This document shows positions 1 through 7,946 of a stretch of DNA of 29,466 nt, piece after piece. The notes beneath the pieces were generated by a model. The model was not told the DNA's origin and made no database searches. It worked only from the letters and a program-made list of their open reading frames with translations. Both the position numbers and the translations under genes were made by a program. Each line of letters begins with the position of its first letter. The stretch's first letter is position 1. The stretch comes from Microtetraspora glauca (GTDB taxonomy: Bacteria > Actinomycetota > Actinomycetes > Streptomycetales > Streptomycetaceae): contig JOFO01000064.1 of assembly GCA_000721275.1 (NCBI GenBank), positions 1 through 29,466 on the forward strand, read 5' to 3'.

Positions 1-1
1 C

Positions 2-70
2 ACCGCCCTCTGGGCATCAGTGACAGACAACGGCGGAATCTTCGGACCAGGGCGACTCATGCCCAACTAA
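2..70 (+). CDS. C-terminal tail of an unidentified protein (partial)
   Basis: Reading from base 2 gives 22 codons ending in TAA at 68-70, with C-terminal residues LFGPGRLMPN-like (actual end IFGPGRLMPN). The gene enters from the left edge, so its identity cannot be seen. Codon use differs from the rest of the window: several A-ending codons (gca, tca, aca, gga, cca, cga) occur in a short stretch, and local GC is clearly lower. This could be the end of a real gene, possibly acquired, or chance. I do not recognise the family. Confidence 0.3.
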   Translation, partial: TALWASVTDNGGIFGPGRLMPN

Positions 71-95
71 CGACGAATCTCCGACTCAGGTCACT

Positions 96-125
96 AGGCG
101 GTTCCAGGCGGTTCCCGGCGGTTCC
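96..125. repeat. three tandem 10-bp repeats
   Basis: Three consecutive 10-bp units read AGGCGGTTCC, AGGCGGTTCC and CGGCGGTTCC. They sit between the tail of the unknown left-edge gene and the terminator of the antiporter gene. No function is evident. Confidence 0.6.
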
Positions 126-156
126 AGGGGGTCTCCCGGCGGTACGGGAACGGGCG

Positions 157-188
157 CGCCGGCCGGGTCCGCGGGGGCCCGGCCGGCG
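157..188 (-). terminator. hairpin terminator of the antiporter gene
   Basis: A 14-bp stem with one G-T pair (arms 157-170 and 175-188) closes a 4-base loop. It begins 16 bases beyond the stop codon of the leftward antiporter gene. There is no T-run, which is usual for high-GC actinobacterial terminators. Confidence 0.6.
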
Positions 189-203
189 GCGTACCGGTGG
201 CGG

Positions 204-1520
204 TCAGGGGCTCGGCGCCGCCTCCGCGTCGGCGGCCACCGGCACGGGCCGGCCGTCCGGCACCTTCCGCTCGACCGGCGGCGGGGGCGCCGGCTCGTCC
301 GGGCGGCGCAGCACCCGGATCAGCGGTCCGGTGGCGGCCGTGGTGACCAGCGCCATGACGACGAGCAGCGCGTACAGCCGGGGGCCGATCACCCCGGCCT
401 GGAGGCCGACGTTGAGCACGATGAGCTCGGTCAGGCCCCGGGTGTTGAGCAGGACGCCGATCAGCAGCGCGTCCCGCCAGGGCTGCCGGGTGCCGCGCCC
501 CGCCAGCGCCCCCGCGCCCACCTTGCCGACCACCGCCGCGGCGCATATCACCGCGAGGAGCAGCAGGTCGGAGGCGTGCAGTCCGCCGAGGACGACGGCC
601 GTCCCGGAGAGCGCGAAGAACATCGGGAGCAGCAGCCCGCCGATCTGCTGGAGCGGGCCGAGGATCCGGGCGTCCGGGGAGCCGTCGGGCAGCCGGGGCA
701 TCACGAGGCCGGCGAGCAGCGCGCCGAAGATGACGTGCAGGCCGAGCGCGTGGGTCGCCCAGGCGGAGGCGAGGGCGAGGGTGACGGCGAGCGGGACCCG
801 GTGGGCCGCGGCGCCGCCGTGCCGGAACCACCGTGCCAGCAGGGGCCGTACGGCGCCGAGCATGACGAGGACGTAGCCGGCCAGCAGCGCGGCCCTGACC
901 GCCCACTCCCGGGCCGAGCCGTGCGCGCCGCCGACCAGGACGACGGCGAGCACCGGCCAGCTGAGGGCGTCGATGACCCCGGCCGAGGCCATGGCGAGGG
1001 TGCCGGGCCGGGTGCGGGCGATGCCCTGGTCCTTGATGATGCTGGCGAGGACGGGCACGGCGGTGATGGAGAGCGCGACCGCCATGTAGAGGACGAAGGT
1101 GGCGTCGACCGGGCGACCGCCGTTGACCTCGGCGAAGGCGTCCGGGAGGGCCAGGACGATGCCGGCGCCGAGCAGCATGGGGAGGCCGAAGCCGGTCAGC
1201 GAGACGGCGGTGACGGCGGTCCGGTGGCGGAGCAGCCCGAGGTCGAGCTCGTAACCGACGGCGAACAGGAAGAAGACCAGGGCGACTTGGGCCAGCGAGG
1301 TGAGAACGGGCTCGATCTCGCCGGGGAACAGCCGCTCGTGGAGCCCGCCGGGCAGCAGCCCGAGCAGGCTGGGCCCGAGCGCGATGCCCGCGAACAGCTG
1401 TCCGATCACGGGGGGTTGGCCGCATCTCCGGGCCAGCGCGCCGGCGGCGTGCGAGGCCGCGATCACCACGGCGAGGGCCGCGACGACGTGCGCGACGACG
1501 GAGTCCGTGCTCACCGGCAT
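204..1520 (-). CDS. cation/proton antiporter, Kef/CPA2 type
   Basis: A 438-residue integral membrane protein predicted to exchange protons for K+ or Na+ across the cytoplasmic membrane. The sequence is a succession of about twelve hydrophobic segments. It carries CPA2 hallmarks: a GQPPVIGQLFAGIALGPSLL-type N-terminal segment, the VGYELD motif, and a late NTRGLTELIVLN segment with the conserved NTRG and Glu. No TrkA-N/RCK regulatory domain follows the membrane part; the C-terminus is a short Pro/Ala-rich tail. The start is an ATG at 1520 with GGAAGGGG just upstream. A longer in-frame ORF to 1751 lacks membrane character in its extra part. The gene is divergent from the hydrolase/caspase genes. 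The ion specificity cannot be told from sequence. Confidence 0.92.
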   Translation of the reverse strand: MPVSTDSVVAHVVAALAVVIAASHAAGALARRCGQPPVIGQLFAGIALGPSLLGLLPGGLHERLFPGEIEPVLTSLAQVALVFFLFAVGYELDLGLLRHRTAVTAVSLTGFGLPMLLGAGIVLALPDAFAEVNGGRPVDATFVLYMAVALSITAVPVLASIIKDQGIARTRPGTLAMASAGVIDALSWPVLAVVLVGGAHGSAREWAVRAALLAGYVLVMLGAVRPLLARWFRHGGAAAHRVPLAVTLALASAWATHALGLHVIFGALLAGLVMPRLPDGSPDARILGPLQQIGGLLLPMFFALSGTAVVLGGLHASDLLLLAVICAAAVVGKVGAGALAGRGTRQPWRDALLIGVLLNTRGLTELIVLNVGLQAGVIGPRLYALLVVMALVTTAATGPLIRVLRRPDEPAPPPPVERKVPDGRPVPVAADAEAAPSP

Positions 1521-1638
1521 ACCCCTTCCGGGGCGTGCGCGGCCGTGCGCCGTCCCCCTACGCAGTGTAGCCGCGCGGGCGGCAAGTGCCCTATCGTGAA
1601 AGCCATTTGGCGTATGCCATCGCGGACGGGGGTCAGCA
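1521..1638. promoter_or_regulatory. divergent promoter region between antiporter and hydrolase genes
   Basis: This 118-bp spacer separates two divergent genes, so it should hold both promoters. On the minus strand a TACACT -10-like hexamer lies at 1564-1569, about 37 bases from the antiporter start when its expected transcription start is allowed for. No convincing -35 element pairs with it. The ribosome binding sites at both ends are clear; the promoter calls are weak. Confidence 0.35.
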
Positions 1639-2847
1639 GTGACGACGGTGCTGTTCGTACACGGCACGGGGGTGCGCGAGCCCGGATACTCCGAGAGCCT
1701 GGAGCGGGTACGGGACGGACTGCGGGCGTCACGGCCCGAAGTCACCGTCACTCCCTGTTACTGGGGCGGGCGCGCGGGCTCCGCGCTGCGCTCCGGCGGC
1801 CTCTCCGTGCCGGGGTACGGGACCGGGCGCGACCTCACGGCCCCGGGCGCCGGCGGCGGCGCCGAGGACGAGGAGGTGGAGCTGTGGGGGCTGCTCTATC
1901 TCGATCCCCTGCTCGAACTGCGCCTGCTCGCCGCCGAGTCCGGCGGCCGGACGGAGCTGGCGCCGGGCGCGCTGCCGCCGGGCGAGGCGCTGTCCGCGGC
2001 GGCCCTGTCGCTGGGCGCGGACGCGCCGCTGCGGGACCTGCTCGACGCCGCCGGGATCGGCGCGGAGTTCACCGCCGCGACCGCCGCCGTCGTCACCTCG
2101 CCGGACGGCCGGGCCTTCCTCCGCTCCCCCGCCGCCGCCGACGCCCCGGACGTGCTGGCCCGGGCCTGCGCCGCCGAGGCCGTGCGCCGCCGGACCGAAC
2201 GCGCCGGGACGGCCGCCGCCTTCGACGGAACCGCCCGCGACGCGGCCGTCGACCGGATCACCGCCCTGCTCGCCGACGTCCTCCCGCAGGCCGGCACGCA
2301 CCGCGGGCCGGTGGCCCGGAAGGCCAAGCGGCTCGCCGGGCGGCTGGCGCTCAACCTGGCGTCCGCGCAGGCGGTGAAGCGGCGGTCCGCCCTCACCGAC
2401 GCCGCCCACCCCGCCGCCGGGGACGTCCTGCTGTACCTGGCCCGCGGCGCCGCCGTCCGGGACGTCGTCGCGGAAGCGGTCCGGGCCGCCGCGCCGCCGG
2501 TGGTGCTCCTCGCCCACAGTCTCGGCGGGATCGCCTGCCTGGACCTGCTGGTGGAGCGGGAGCTGCCGGAGGTCGAACTGCTCGTCACCGTCGGCTCCCA
2601 GGCGCCGTTCCTGTACGAGCTGGGGGCGCTGCCGAGCCTGGAGCACGGCCGGCCGCTGCCCGCCCACGTACCGCGCTGGATCAACGTGTACGACCCCCGG
2701 GACCTGCTCGGCTACGTCGGCGCCGGCGTCTTCCCCGGGCGGGTCGAGGACGTCGCCGTGGACGGCCGGCAGCCGTTCCCGCTCGCGCACAGCGCCTACT
2801 GGGGCAATCCGGAGCTGTACCGGACGCTCGCGGCGGAGCTGCCGTGA
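1639..2847 (+). CDS. alpha/beta-hydrolase-like protein paired with a caspase
   Basis: A 402-residue predicted cytoplasmic hydrolase. It opens with a beta strand and oxyanion-type turn (VLFVHGTGVREPGY, residues 4-17). Much later it has the nucleophile elbow LLAHSLGG with Ser294, then a final PLAHSAYW segment where His384 is a likely catalytic His. This layout matches lipase/PGAP1-like esterases with a long insertion. The start is GTG at 1639 behind a GACGGGGG ribosome site. Its stop overlaps the GTG start of the caspase gene (GTGA at 2844-2847), so the two are probably translationally coupled and work together. Known family facts: such esterase-like proteins are found in actinobacterial conflict operons with caspases. 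The substrate is unknown. Confidence 0.85.
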   Translation: MTTVLFVHGTGVREPGYSESLERVRDGLRASRPEVTVTPCYWGGRAGSALRSGGLSVPGYGTGRDLTAPGAGGGAEDEEVELWGLLYLDPLLELRLLAAESGGRTELAPGALPPGEALSAAALSLGADAPLRDLLDAAGIGAEFTAATAAVVTSPDGRAFLRSPAAADAPDVLARACAAEAVRRRTERAGTAAAFDGTARDAAVDRITALLADVLPQAGTHRGPVARKAKRLAGRLALNLASAQAVKRRSALTDAAHPAAGDVLLYLARGAAVRDVVAEAVRAAAPPVVLLAHSLGGIACLDLLVERELPEVELLVTVGSQAPFLYELGALPSLEHGRPLPAHVPRWINVYDPRDLLGYVGAGVFPGRVEDVAVDGRQPFPLAHSAYWGNPELYRTLAAELP

Positions 2848-3989
2848 CCGGGGCCCGGCCGGAGCGGACGTACGCGGTCGTCGTCGGCGCCGAGCGGTAC
2901 GCCGCCGGACCGTCCTGGGACCTGCCGGGGCCCGCCGCCGACGCCCGCCGGTTCACCGCCTGGCTGCGCGGGCGCGGGGTGCCGGCGGCGCACATCTCCC
3001 TGCTCACCGCGCCGCTGCCGGGCGCGGGCGGCCCCGAGGTGGACGTGCCGGAGGCGCCCGCCGGACGGGAGGCCGTGCAGGAGGTGCTGACCGGGCGGCT
3101 GCCGGCCCTGGAGGGCGACCTGCTGTGGGTGTTCTGGGGCGGGCACGGCGTCACCGACCCGCAGGGACACCGGCGGCTGTTCTACGCCGACGCCGGCCCC
3201 GACGACCGGCGCAACCTCGACCTGGACGCCTGGCTCACCGCCTTCTCCACCGACCTGGTGCCCGGCTTCCGGCGCCAGATCTGGCTCATCGACTCCTGCC
3301 AGACCTTCGTCGAGGACCTGATGCTCAGCCGGACCCTGCCGCGGGACGTCCCGCCGGGCGGCGACCGGCTCCCCGGCCGGGAGCAGTTCGTGCTGCTGGC
3401 CTCCGGGCGGGGGCAGCGGGCGGCCAACGACCCGGTGCGGCAGACGGGCGCCTTCTCCCGTGCCGTGCTGGCGGCGCTGGACGCGCCCGGCGACGGGGGC
3501 GCCTGGCCGCCGGACATGGCGGCGGTCGCCGGCACCGTGCTGCGGGAGTTCACCGGCGGCGGCCAGCGGCCGACCTCGCTGTGGCACCGGACCTGGGCGG
3601 GCGACGAGCACCGCTTCGACGCCTCCGCCGCCCCGGCAGCGCCCGCCGCCGTCCCCGCTCCCCGGCCGGTCCCGGAGGAGCCGGTGCCGGACGCGGCCCT
3701 CGCCGAACTCATCGCGCTGCTCGCCGACTGGCCCAGCATGACCGACCAGAACCAGCGCCAGCTCGTGCTCGGCATGCTCCCCGCCGACCTGGCCGGCTCC
3801 ATCCCCCGCCTCGGGGCGCCCCGGCCGGACATCATCAGCATCGTCCGGACCTGCCGGCGCCACCCCGGCGGCCTCCAGGCCCTGGTCGACGCCCTCGCGC
3901 TGCTCGAACCGGGCTCGCGGGAGCAGCGCCTGCTCGCGGAGTGGGCGGAGCGCCGGCTGGGGCCCCGGACAGGGGGCGCACCCGCCTGA
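2844..3989 (+). CDS. caspase-like peptidase with C-terminal effector-associated-type domain
   Basis: A 381-residue clan CD peptidase. The N-terminal half has the caspase/metacaspase fold signature: TYAVVVGAERY strand, catalytic His101 in FWGGHGV, and catalytic Cys152 in LIDSCQTF, about 50 residues apart as usual. A Pro/Ala linker (about residues 262-280) leads to an all-helical module (about 283-370). That module contains LIALLADWPSMTDQNQR and IVRTCRRHPGGLQALVDAL, which resemble the small effector-associated adaptor domains (EAD2 type) of bacterial caspase conflict systems. Such domains recruit a peptidase to a partner bearing a like domain. The GTG start overlaps the hydrolase stop. The FxsA-like peptide gene follows after 76 bases, so the caspase could process that peptide or act as an effector. 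That link is inference. Confidence 0.9.
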   Translation: MTGARPERTYAVVVGAERYAAGPSWDLPGPAADARRFTAWLRGRGVPAAHISLLTAPLPGAGGPEVDVPEAPAGREAVQEVLTGRLPALEGDLLWVFWGGHGVTDPQGHRRLFYADAGPDDRRNLDLDAWLTAFSTDLVPGFRRQIWLIDSCQTFVEDLMLSRTLPRDVPPGGDRLPGREQFVLLASGRGQRAANDPVRQTGAFSRAVLAALDAPGDGGAWPPDMAAVAGTVLREFTGGGQRPTSLWHRTWAGDEHRFDASAAPAAPAAVPAPRPVPEEPVPDAALAELIALLADWPSMTDQNQRQLVLGMLPADLAGSIPRLGAPRPDIISIVRTCRRHPGGLQALVDALALLEPGSREQRLLAEWAERRLGPRTGGAPA

Positions 3990-4065
3990 TCACGCCCTTC
4001 CGGAACCCCCCGGGCTGCGTCATCATGAAAGGCCGACGGGGTTCAGCAGGGCAAGGGGGATGTCG

Positions 4066-4269
4066 ATGCGGGAGCACACGGAAGCGGAGCGGGCGGCGCC
4101 GGCGTACCTGGGATCGGAACTGGTCGATCTCAGCGACGTCCCGCTCTCCGCCCTCAAGGCGCAGCCGCCGCGGCTGCACGCGGGGTCGCTGGAGCGGCTA
4201 CTGCGGCAGGTCGAGCGGCCCCGGGTGAACTTCGCCGGAGGGTCCGAGCCGCCCAAGCGGTTCGACTGA
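4066..4269 (+). CDS. FxsA-like ribosomal peptide precursor candidate
   Basis: A 67-residue peptide. The central part, LVDLSDVPLSALKAQ followed by LHAGSLERLLRQV, matches the leader pattern I associate with FxsA (FXSXX-COOH) cyclophane peptide precursors. The C-terminal core reads VNFAGGSEPPKRFD, with aromatic residues Phe56 and Phe66, and does not end in the canonical FxSxx. The start is chosen at ATG 4066 because the AAGGGGG site at 4053-4059 directly abuts the earlier in-frame ATG (4060) but is 6 bases from this one. The gene lies 21 bases before a HExxH peptide-hydroxylase-type gene, which supports a substrate role. It has no signal peptide. It could instead be a non-peptide-product regulator. 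Confidence 0.75.
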   Translation: MREHTEAERAAPAYLGSELVDLSDVPLSALKAQPPRLHAGSLERLLRQVERPRVNFAGGSEPPKRFD

Positions 4270-4290
4270 CGGTCCGCCGGGAGGAGACCC

Positions 4291-6090
4291 GTGCAGACCG
4301 ACGCAGGTCACGAGCCCGCCCGGGCCACGCACCATCTCATCCCGTCGGCGTACTTCGACGCCCTGGCCGCGGGCCGGGGCGGCCCGGACACCGTCCGCTT
4401 CCTGCGGCGGACCGAGTACAGCAGGCGGCTCCTGCTGCTGCGCGCGCTGCTCGACACGGCGGCGCGGACGCCCGGCGCGCTGGGCCCGCTGCCGTCCGTG
4501 GACAGCGCGTGGGAGACGCTGACAGCCGCGCAGGAGCAGGCCCCCGAGGAGTTCCGGGAGCTGCTGCTCCATCCGCAGGTGGGCAGCTGGCTGGGCCACG
4601 GGCTGCGCCGGCTGCGGCACACCGCGTGGGGCGACGGCCCGCTCTGGAGCGACCTCGGACAGGTGTACGCGCTCTGCGCCGTCGCCGCGCTGCGCGCCGG
4701 GCTGCCGCTGACGGCGACCGTGCCGCTGCGGGACGGCGCCGTGATGTTCCCGGGGCTCGGGCTCGCGGTGCTGCCGGGGCGCCCGGCCCTCGGCACGGCG
4801 GAGGTGGCGGTGGCGGCGGGCCGGCTGACGGTCGAGCCGCACCGGGAGGCCGTCGGCCCGCCCGCCGGGCCCCCGGGCGACGCGCCGGGCTGGCTGGCGC
4901 TGCGCGGGCTGCACGCGCGCGTGGCGGGGCGGCCGGTGGAGTGCCGCCTCGACGACGTCGACCCCTACCGCGACCTGGGCGACCCGCTGCCGCCGGCCCG
5001 GCTCGCCCCGGGGACGGCGGCCCGCTGGCAGGACGGCTTCGCGCGGGCCGTGGGGGTGCTGGAGGCGTGCGACCCGGAGGCGGCGGAGGCGCTGGCGGTG
5101 GGGTTACGGAGCCTGACGCCGGTGGACCCGTCGCCGACCGGCGTGGTGCTCAGCGCGTCGTCCGGCGACGCCTTCGGCGGGCTGCTGACCTCGCTGCCGC
5201 CGGACCCGGTGACCTTCGCGGTCACCCTCGTCCACGAGTTCCAGCACACGAAACTGGGCGCGCTGCTGCACCTGCTGACGCTGGAGCGGGACGGCGGCGA
5301 GGAGCGGCACCACGCCCCCTGGCGCGACGACCCCCGCCCGCTGAGCGGCCTGCTCCAGGGGGCGTACGCCTTCCTCGGCATCACCGACTTCTGGTCCCGG
5401 CACCTGGACCGTACCCCCGCGGCCGAACGGGCCCCGGCCGAGTTCGAGTTCGCGCTCGCCCGCCGGCAGACCCGGGAGGCCGTCCGGACCCTCGCCGCCG
5501 ACCCCGCGCTCACCGCCCACGGGCACCGCTTCGTGGCCGGCATGGGCGCCCGCCTCGACGCGTGGGAGACGGACGGCCGGGTCCGGCCCGGGGTCGACGC
5601 GTGGGCCGCGCTCGCCGCCGACGACCACCGCACCGAGTGGCGGATCCGCCACCTCGCCCCGGCGCCCGCCGACGTCCGCGCCCTGGCCGAGTCCTTCCTC
5701 GCGGCCGCCGCTCCCCCGGACCTCCCGCCGCCCGCCCTCGCCCCCGATCTGCGCACCCGCTGGCCCCACACCCGCGTCCGCCTGATCCGCCACCTCCTCA
5801 CCCCCTCGGCCGTCCCCCGCCCCACGGCCCCCGCCGCCGACCACGCCCTGCTCGCCGGCGACCCCACCGCCGCCCCGGCGTACGCCCGCCTCCTGACGGA
5901 GGACCCGGACGCCCCGGAGACCTGGACGGGCCTGGCCCTGGCCGTCACCGCGACCGCCCGCTCCCCCCTCCCCCGCCCCGAACTCCTCCGCCCCCTCCAC
6001 CGCGAACTCCGCACCCTGGGCCACCGCGTGGACCCCGTCCGCCTGACCCGCTGGCTGCTCGCGTCCCCGGTCCCACCACCTGACCGTTAG
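4291..6090 (+). CDS. HExxH-type putative peptide beta-hydroxylase (peptide-modification enzyme)
   Basis: A 599-residue protein with a metal-binding HEFQH motif at residues 315-319 (LVHEFQHTKLGALL). This is followed by the family-typical PWRDDPRPLSGLLQGAYAFLG stretch, split here by position: Pro-Trp-Arg near residue 344 and the Gly-Ala-Tyr segment near 356. These features place it in the HEXXH-motif peptide-modification family found beside FxsA/FxsB systems. Members have been described as alpha-ketoglutarate-dependent peptide beta-hydroxylases rather than proteases. The C-terminal third is Pro/Arg-rich and helical. The GTG start has a strong GGGAGGAG site. The likely substrate is the FxsA-like peptide encoded just upstream. 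No radical SAM gene is seen in this window, so the pathway may be hydroxylation only or may use a partner elsewhere. Confidence 0.88.
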   Translation: MQTDAGHEPARATHHLIPSAYFDALAAGRGGPDTVRFLRRTEYSRRLLLLRALLDTAARTPGALGPLPSVDSAWETLTAAQEQAPEEFRELLLHPQVGSWLGHGLRRLRHTAWGDGPLWSDLGQVYALCAVAALRAGLPLTATVPLRDGAVMFPGLGLAVLPGRPALGTAEVAVAAGRLTVEPHREAVGPPAGPPGDAPGWLALRGLHARVAGRPVECRLDDVDPYRDLGDPLPPARLAPGTAARWQDGFARAVGVLEACDPEAAEALAVGLRSLTPVDPSPTGVVLSASSGDAFGGLLTSLPPDPVTFAVTLVHEFQHTKLGALLHLLTLERDGGEERHHAPWRDDPRPLSGLLQGAYAFLGITDFWSRHLDRTPAAERAPAEFEFALARRQTREAVRTLAADPALTAHGHRFVAGMGARLDAWETDGRVRPGVDAWAALAADDHRTEWRIRHLAPAPADVRALAESFLAAAAPPDLPPPALAPDLRTRWPHTRVRLIRHLLTPSAVPRPTAPAADHALLAGDPTAAPAYARLLTEDPDAPETWTGLALAVTATARSPLPRPELLRPLHRELRTLGHRVDPVRLTRWLLASPVPPPDR

Positions 6091-6118
6091 TCACCGGACG
6101 GGTGTCCGAGGGGGCTTG

Positions 6119-6154
6119 TAGGGTTGTCTGACATCCGTTGCCGCAGCACGGATG
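6119..6154 (+). promoter_or_regulatory. candidate promoter and operator of the WXG100-like operon
   Basis: A TAGGGT hexamer at 6119-6124 resembles a Streptomyces -10 box. It is followed by a 7-bp inverted repeat (CATCCGT at 6132-6138, ACGGATG at 6148-6154, 9-bp spacer), which would fall on or just after the expected transcription start. That position suits a repressor site or a leader hairpin. No good -35 element is visible. Confidence 0.35.
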
Positions 6155-6169
6155 CAAAGGGGGAAAGCC

Positions 6170-6592
6170 ATGACGTTCGAAGAGGAATGGAACCAGCTCA
6201 AGGCCGACGCGCTGCGCAGGCGCGAGACAGGCACGACCCTCGCCTCGGCCGACGGACGCGGCGGCGGGGGCGGCGTCCAGCACGGCGACGTGGGCCTCCG
6301 CGACGACCCCGTCCGCGCGAAGGCGTCGGGATTGCGGACCGCGAACAGCGAAGCCCGGGGAAAGACGAAGCTGGACGACGCCGCCGCCGTCGGCGGGACC
6401 CACGCCGGGTGGGAGGCGGGCGGCGCCAGCAACAGCTGCGTGACCGCCTGGCAGCGGCGCCTGCGCTCGCTCGGCGACCTCGTCGACGACGCCGCCGACG
6501 CCCTGACCAAGGGCATGGACACCCAGATCAGCGAGGACGGATCCGTCGCCGCCCGACTCCGGGCCGCGGCCGACTGGCTGGAGGACGCCTGA
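6170..6592 (+). CDS. small WXG100-like protein
   Basis: A 140-residue protein with a helix-loop-helix pattern. The N-terminal helix is charged (MTFEEEWNQLKADALRRR), a Gly-rich loop follows, and a GWEAGGASNSCVTAW segment precedes a long amphipathic helix up to the C-terminus. This resembles actinobacterial WXG100/ESX-like proteins, which act as secreted partners or chaperones of type VII substrates, but the WxG motif itself is not canonical. The ATG at 6170 follows AAAGGGGGA; the in-frame ATG at 6152 has no such site. Its stop overlaps the next start (TGATG), so it is coupled to the lysozyme-like gene. I do not recognise a named family. Confidence 0.8.
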   Translation: MTFEEEWNQLKADALRRRETGTTLASADGRGGGGGVQHGDVGLRDDPVRAKASGLRTANSEARGKTKLDDAAAVGGTHAGWEAGGASNSCVTAWQRRLRSLGDLVDDAADALTKGMDTQISEDGSVAARLRAAADWLEDA

Positions 6593-7944
6593 TGGTCTCC
6601 GTACCCGAACTCACCACCGCCAGGCCCCAGCAGTGGCGCGACGCGGCGGACGACGCCGTCGCCGCCGCCAAGCAGTGCGACGCCCTGGCCTCGTACGCCC
6701 GCGACGAGGTCGCCGCCACGCTCCGCCAGTGCTGGGTGGGCGACGCGGGGCGAGCCGCCCGCGAGAAGTTCGTCAAGCACGCCGGCGACTACGAGGCCGC
6801 GGCGGTCGGCCTGCGCGCCCTGGCCCGGACGTACGACGACCTCGCCGACGACATCGCCGCCGCGCAGCGCGACCTGTCGAGCGCCCTGGACTACGCGCAC
6901 CGCCAGGGCTTCCAGGTCGACGACAGCGGCCGGGTCAACGTCCCGAAGGCGAGCGCGGGGGACGCGGCCGCCGACAAGGAGACCGAGCGGTCCCACGCCC
7001 AGGGCATCATCACCGACGCGCTGACCCGCGCGAGCCGGGCCGACACCGCCGCCGCCCGCTCCCTGCGGACCGTCGAGGGCATGACGTCCCTCGGCGACGC
7101 GAAGCTCGCCCAGGCGGCGCTCCTGCCGAACAGCCCGCTCGGCATCGCCCTGCGCCTCTCCGGCGGCCTGGACGGACTCCACCCCATCAACGTCCCGCCG
7201 AACGTCCTCACCGCCGTCAACCTCGCCTCCACCGAGACCGGCATCAGCCGCAAACTGCTGCTGGCCATCCTCTGGCAGGAGCAGCAGTGGTACCAGAACC
7301 ACAACCCCAGCCTGCGCGGCCCGCTGACGGAGTTCGGCCGCTTCTTCGACTGGAGCCTGACTCTCACCGCGAAACCGGACAAGTCGCTGGGCATCACGCA
7401 CATGAAGACGGACACGGCCAGGACGGTCGTGGAGAAGTACCGGGACAAGTTCCAGCTGGAGGACGGCCGCTATCTGGCCGACCTCAGCGACACGGAGCTC
7501 GCGGCCCTGATCGAGCACCAGCCCGAGCTGGACGTCCGGCTCAGCGCCTACCACCTCGCCGCCCTGAGAGACGACGAATACGGCGCCAAGACCGACAAGC
7601 AGCTCTTCACCCTGTACGCCGCCGACACCCCGGACGTCCGGGAGAAGAACGAGCAGTACGGGGACGAGTCGGAGCACCGCGGCGGCGACATCAAGGCCCG
7701 GGGCAAGAACTGGGACGCGATCGAGCCGCACCTGGACGACGCGATGGCCTGGGAGGCCCTGACGGACGAGGAGCGGCTGGAGGCCCTGCGGCAGCTGGAG
7801 TCGCAGACGCCCGCCGGCCATGGCGTCTCCCTCGAAACGCTCTATCGTGCGGGCCAGACCACGGGGACGGGAACGGGTGAGCCCGAGCCCGGCACGCCGT
7901 CGCCCAGCCCCAACCCCCCTCCGACCCCTCCCGGAAACGACTGA
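6592..7944 (+). CDS. WXG-like N-terminus fused to lysozyme/transglycosylase-like domain
   Basis: A 450-residue protein without signal peptide or membrane segment. Residues about 1-115 form two long helices around CWVGDAGRAAR, the WXG/LXG-like hairpin of type VII substrates. A linker (about 115-190) leads to a domain with LLLAILWQEQQWYQN, in which Glu230 sits where the catalytic Glu of GH23-type transglycosylases would be. A SLGITHM segment follows at 265-271, comparable to the conserved Gly-rich motif after that Glu. The C-terminus is Pro/Thr-rich. The likely role is a peptidoglycan-acting protein exported by a type VII-like route. The lysozyme assignment is inference from motifs. It is coupled to the upstream small WXG100-like gene and followed by two lipoprotein genes. 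Confidence 0.88.
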   Translation: MVSVPELTTARPQQWRDAADDAVAAAKQCDALASYARDEVAATLRQCWVGDAGRAAREKFVKHAGDYEAAAVGLRALARTYDDLADDIAAAQRDLSSALDYAHRQGFQVDDSGRVNVPKASAGDAAADKETERSHAQGIITDALTRASRADTAAARSLRTVEGMTSLGDAKLAQAALLPNSPLGIALRLSGGLDGLHPINVPPNVLTAVNLASTETGISRKLLLAILWQEQQWYQNHNPSLRGPLTEFGRFFDWSLTLTAKPDKSLGITHMKTDTARTVVEKYRDKFQLEDGRYLADLSDTELAALIEHQPELDVRLSAYHLAALRDDEYGAKTDKQLFTLYAADTPDVREKNEQYGDESEHRGGDIKARGKNWDAIEPHLDDAMAWEALTDEERLEALRQLESQTPAGHGVSLETLYRAGQTTGTGTGEPEPGTPSPSPNPPPTPPGND

Positions 7945-7946
7945 CC

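Noticed and set aside
576..2843. Long plus-strand open frame running into the caspase gene
   Set aside because: It is antisense to the antiporter and out of frame with the hydrolase; its translation is Arg/Gly/Ala-rich shadow sequence. Only the part from 2844 has a recognisable fold.
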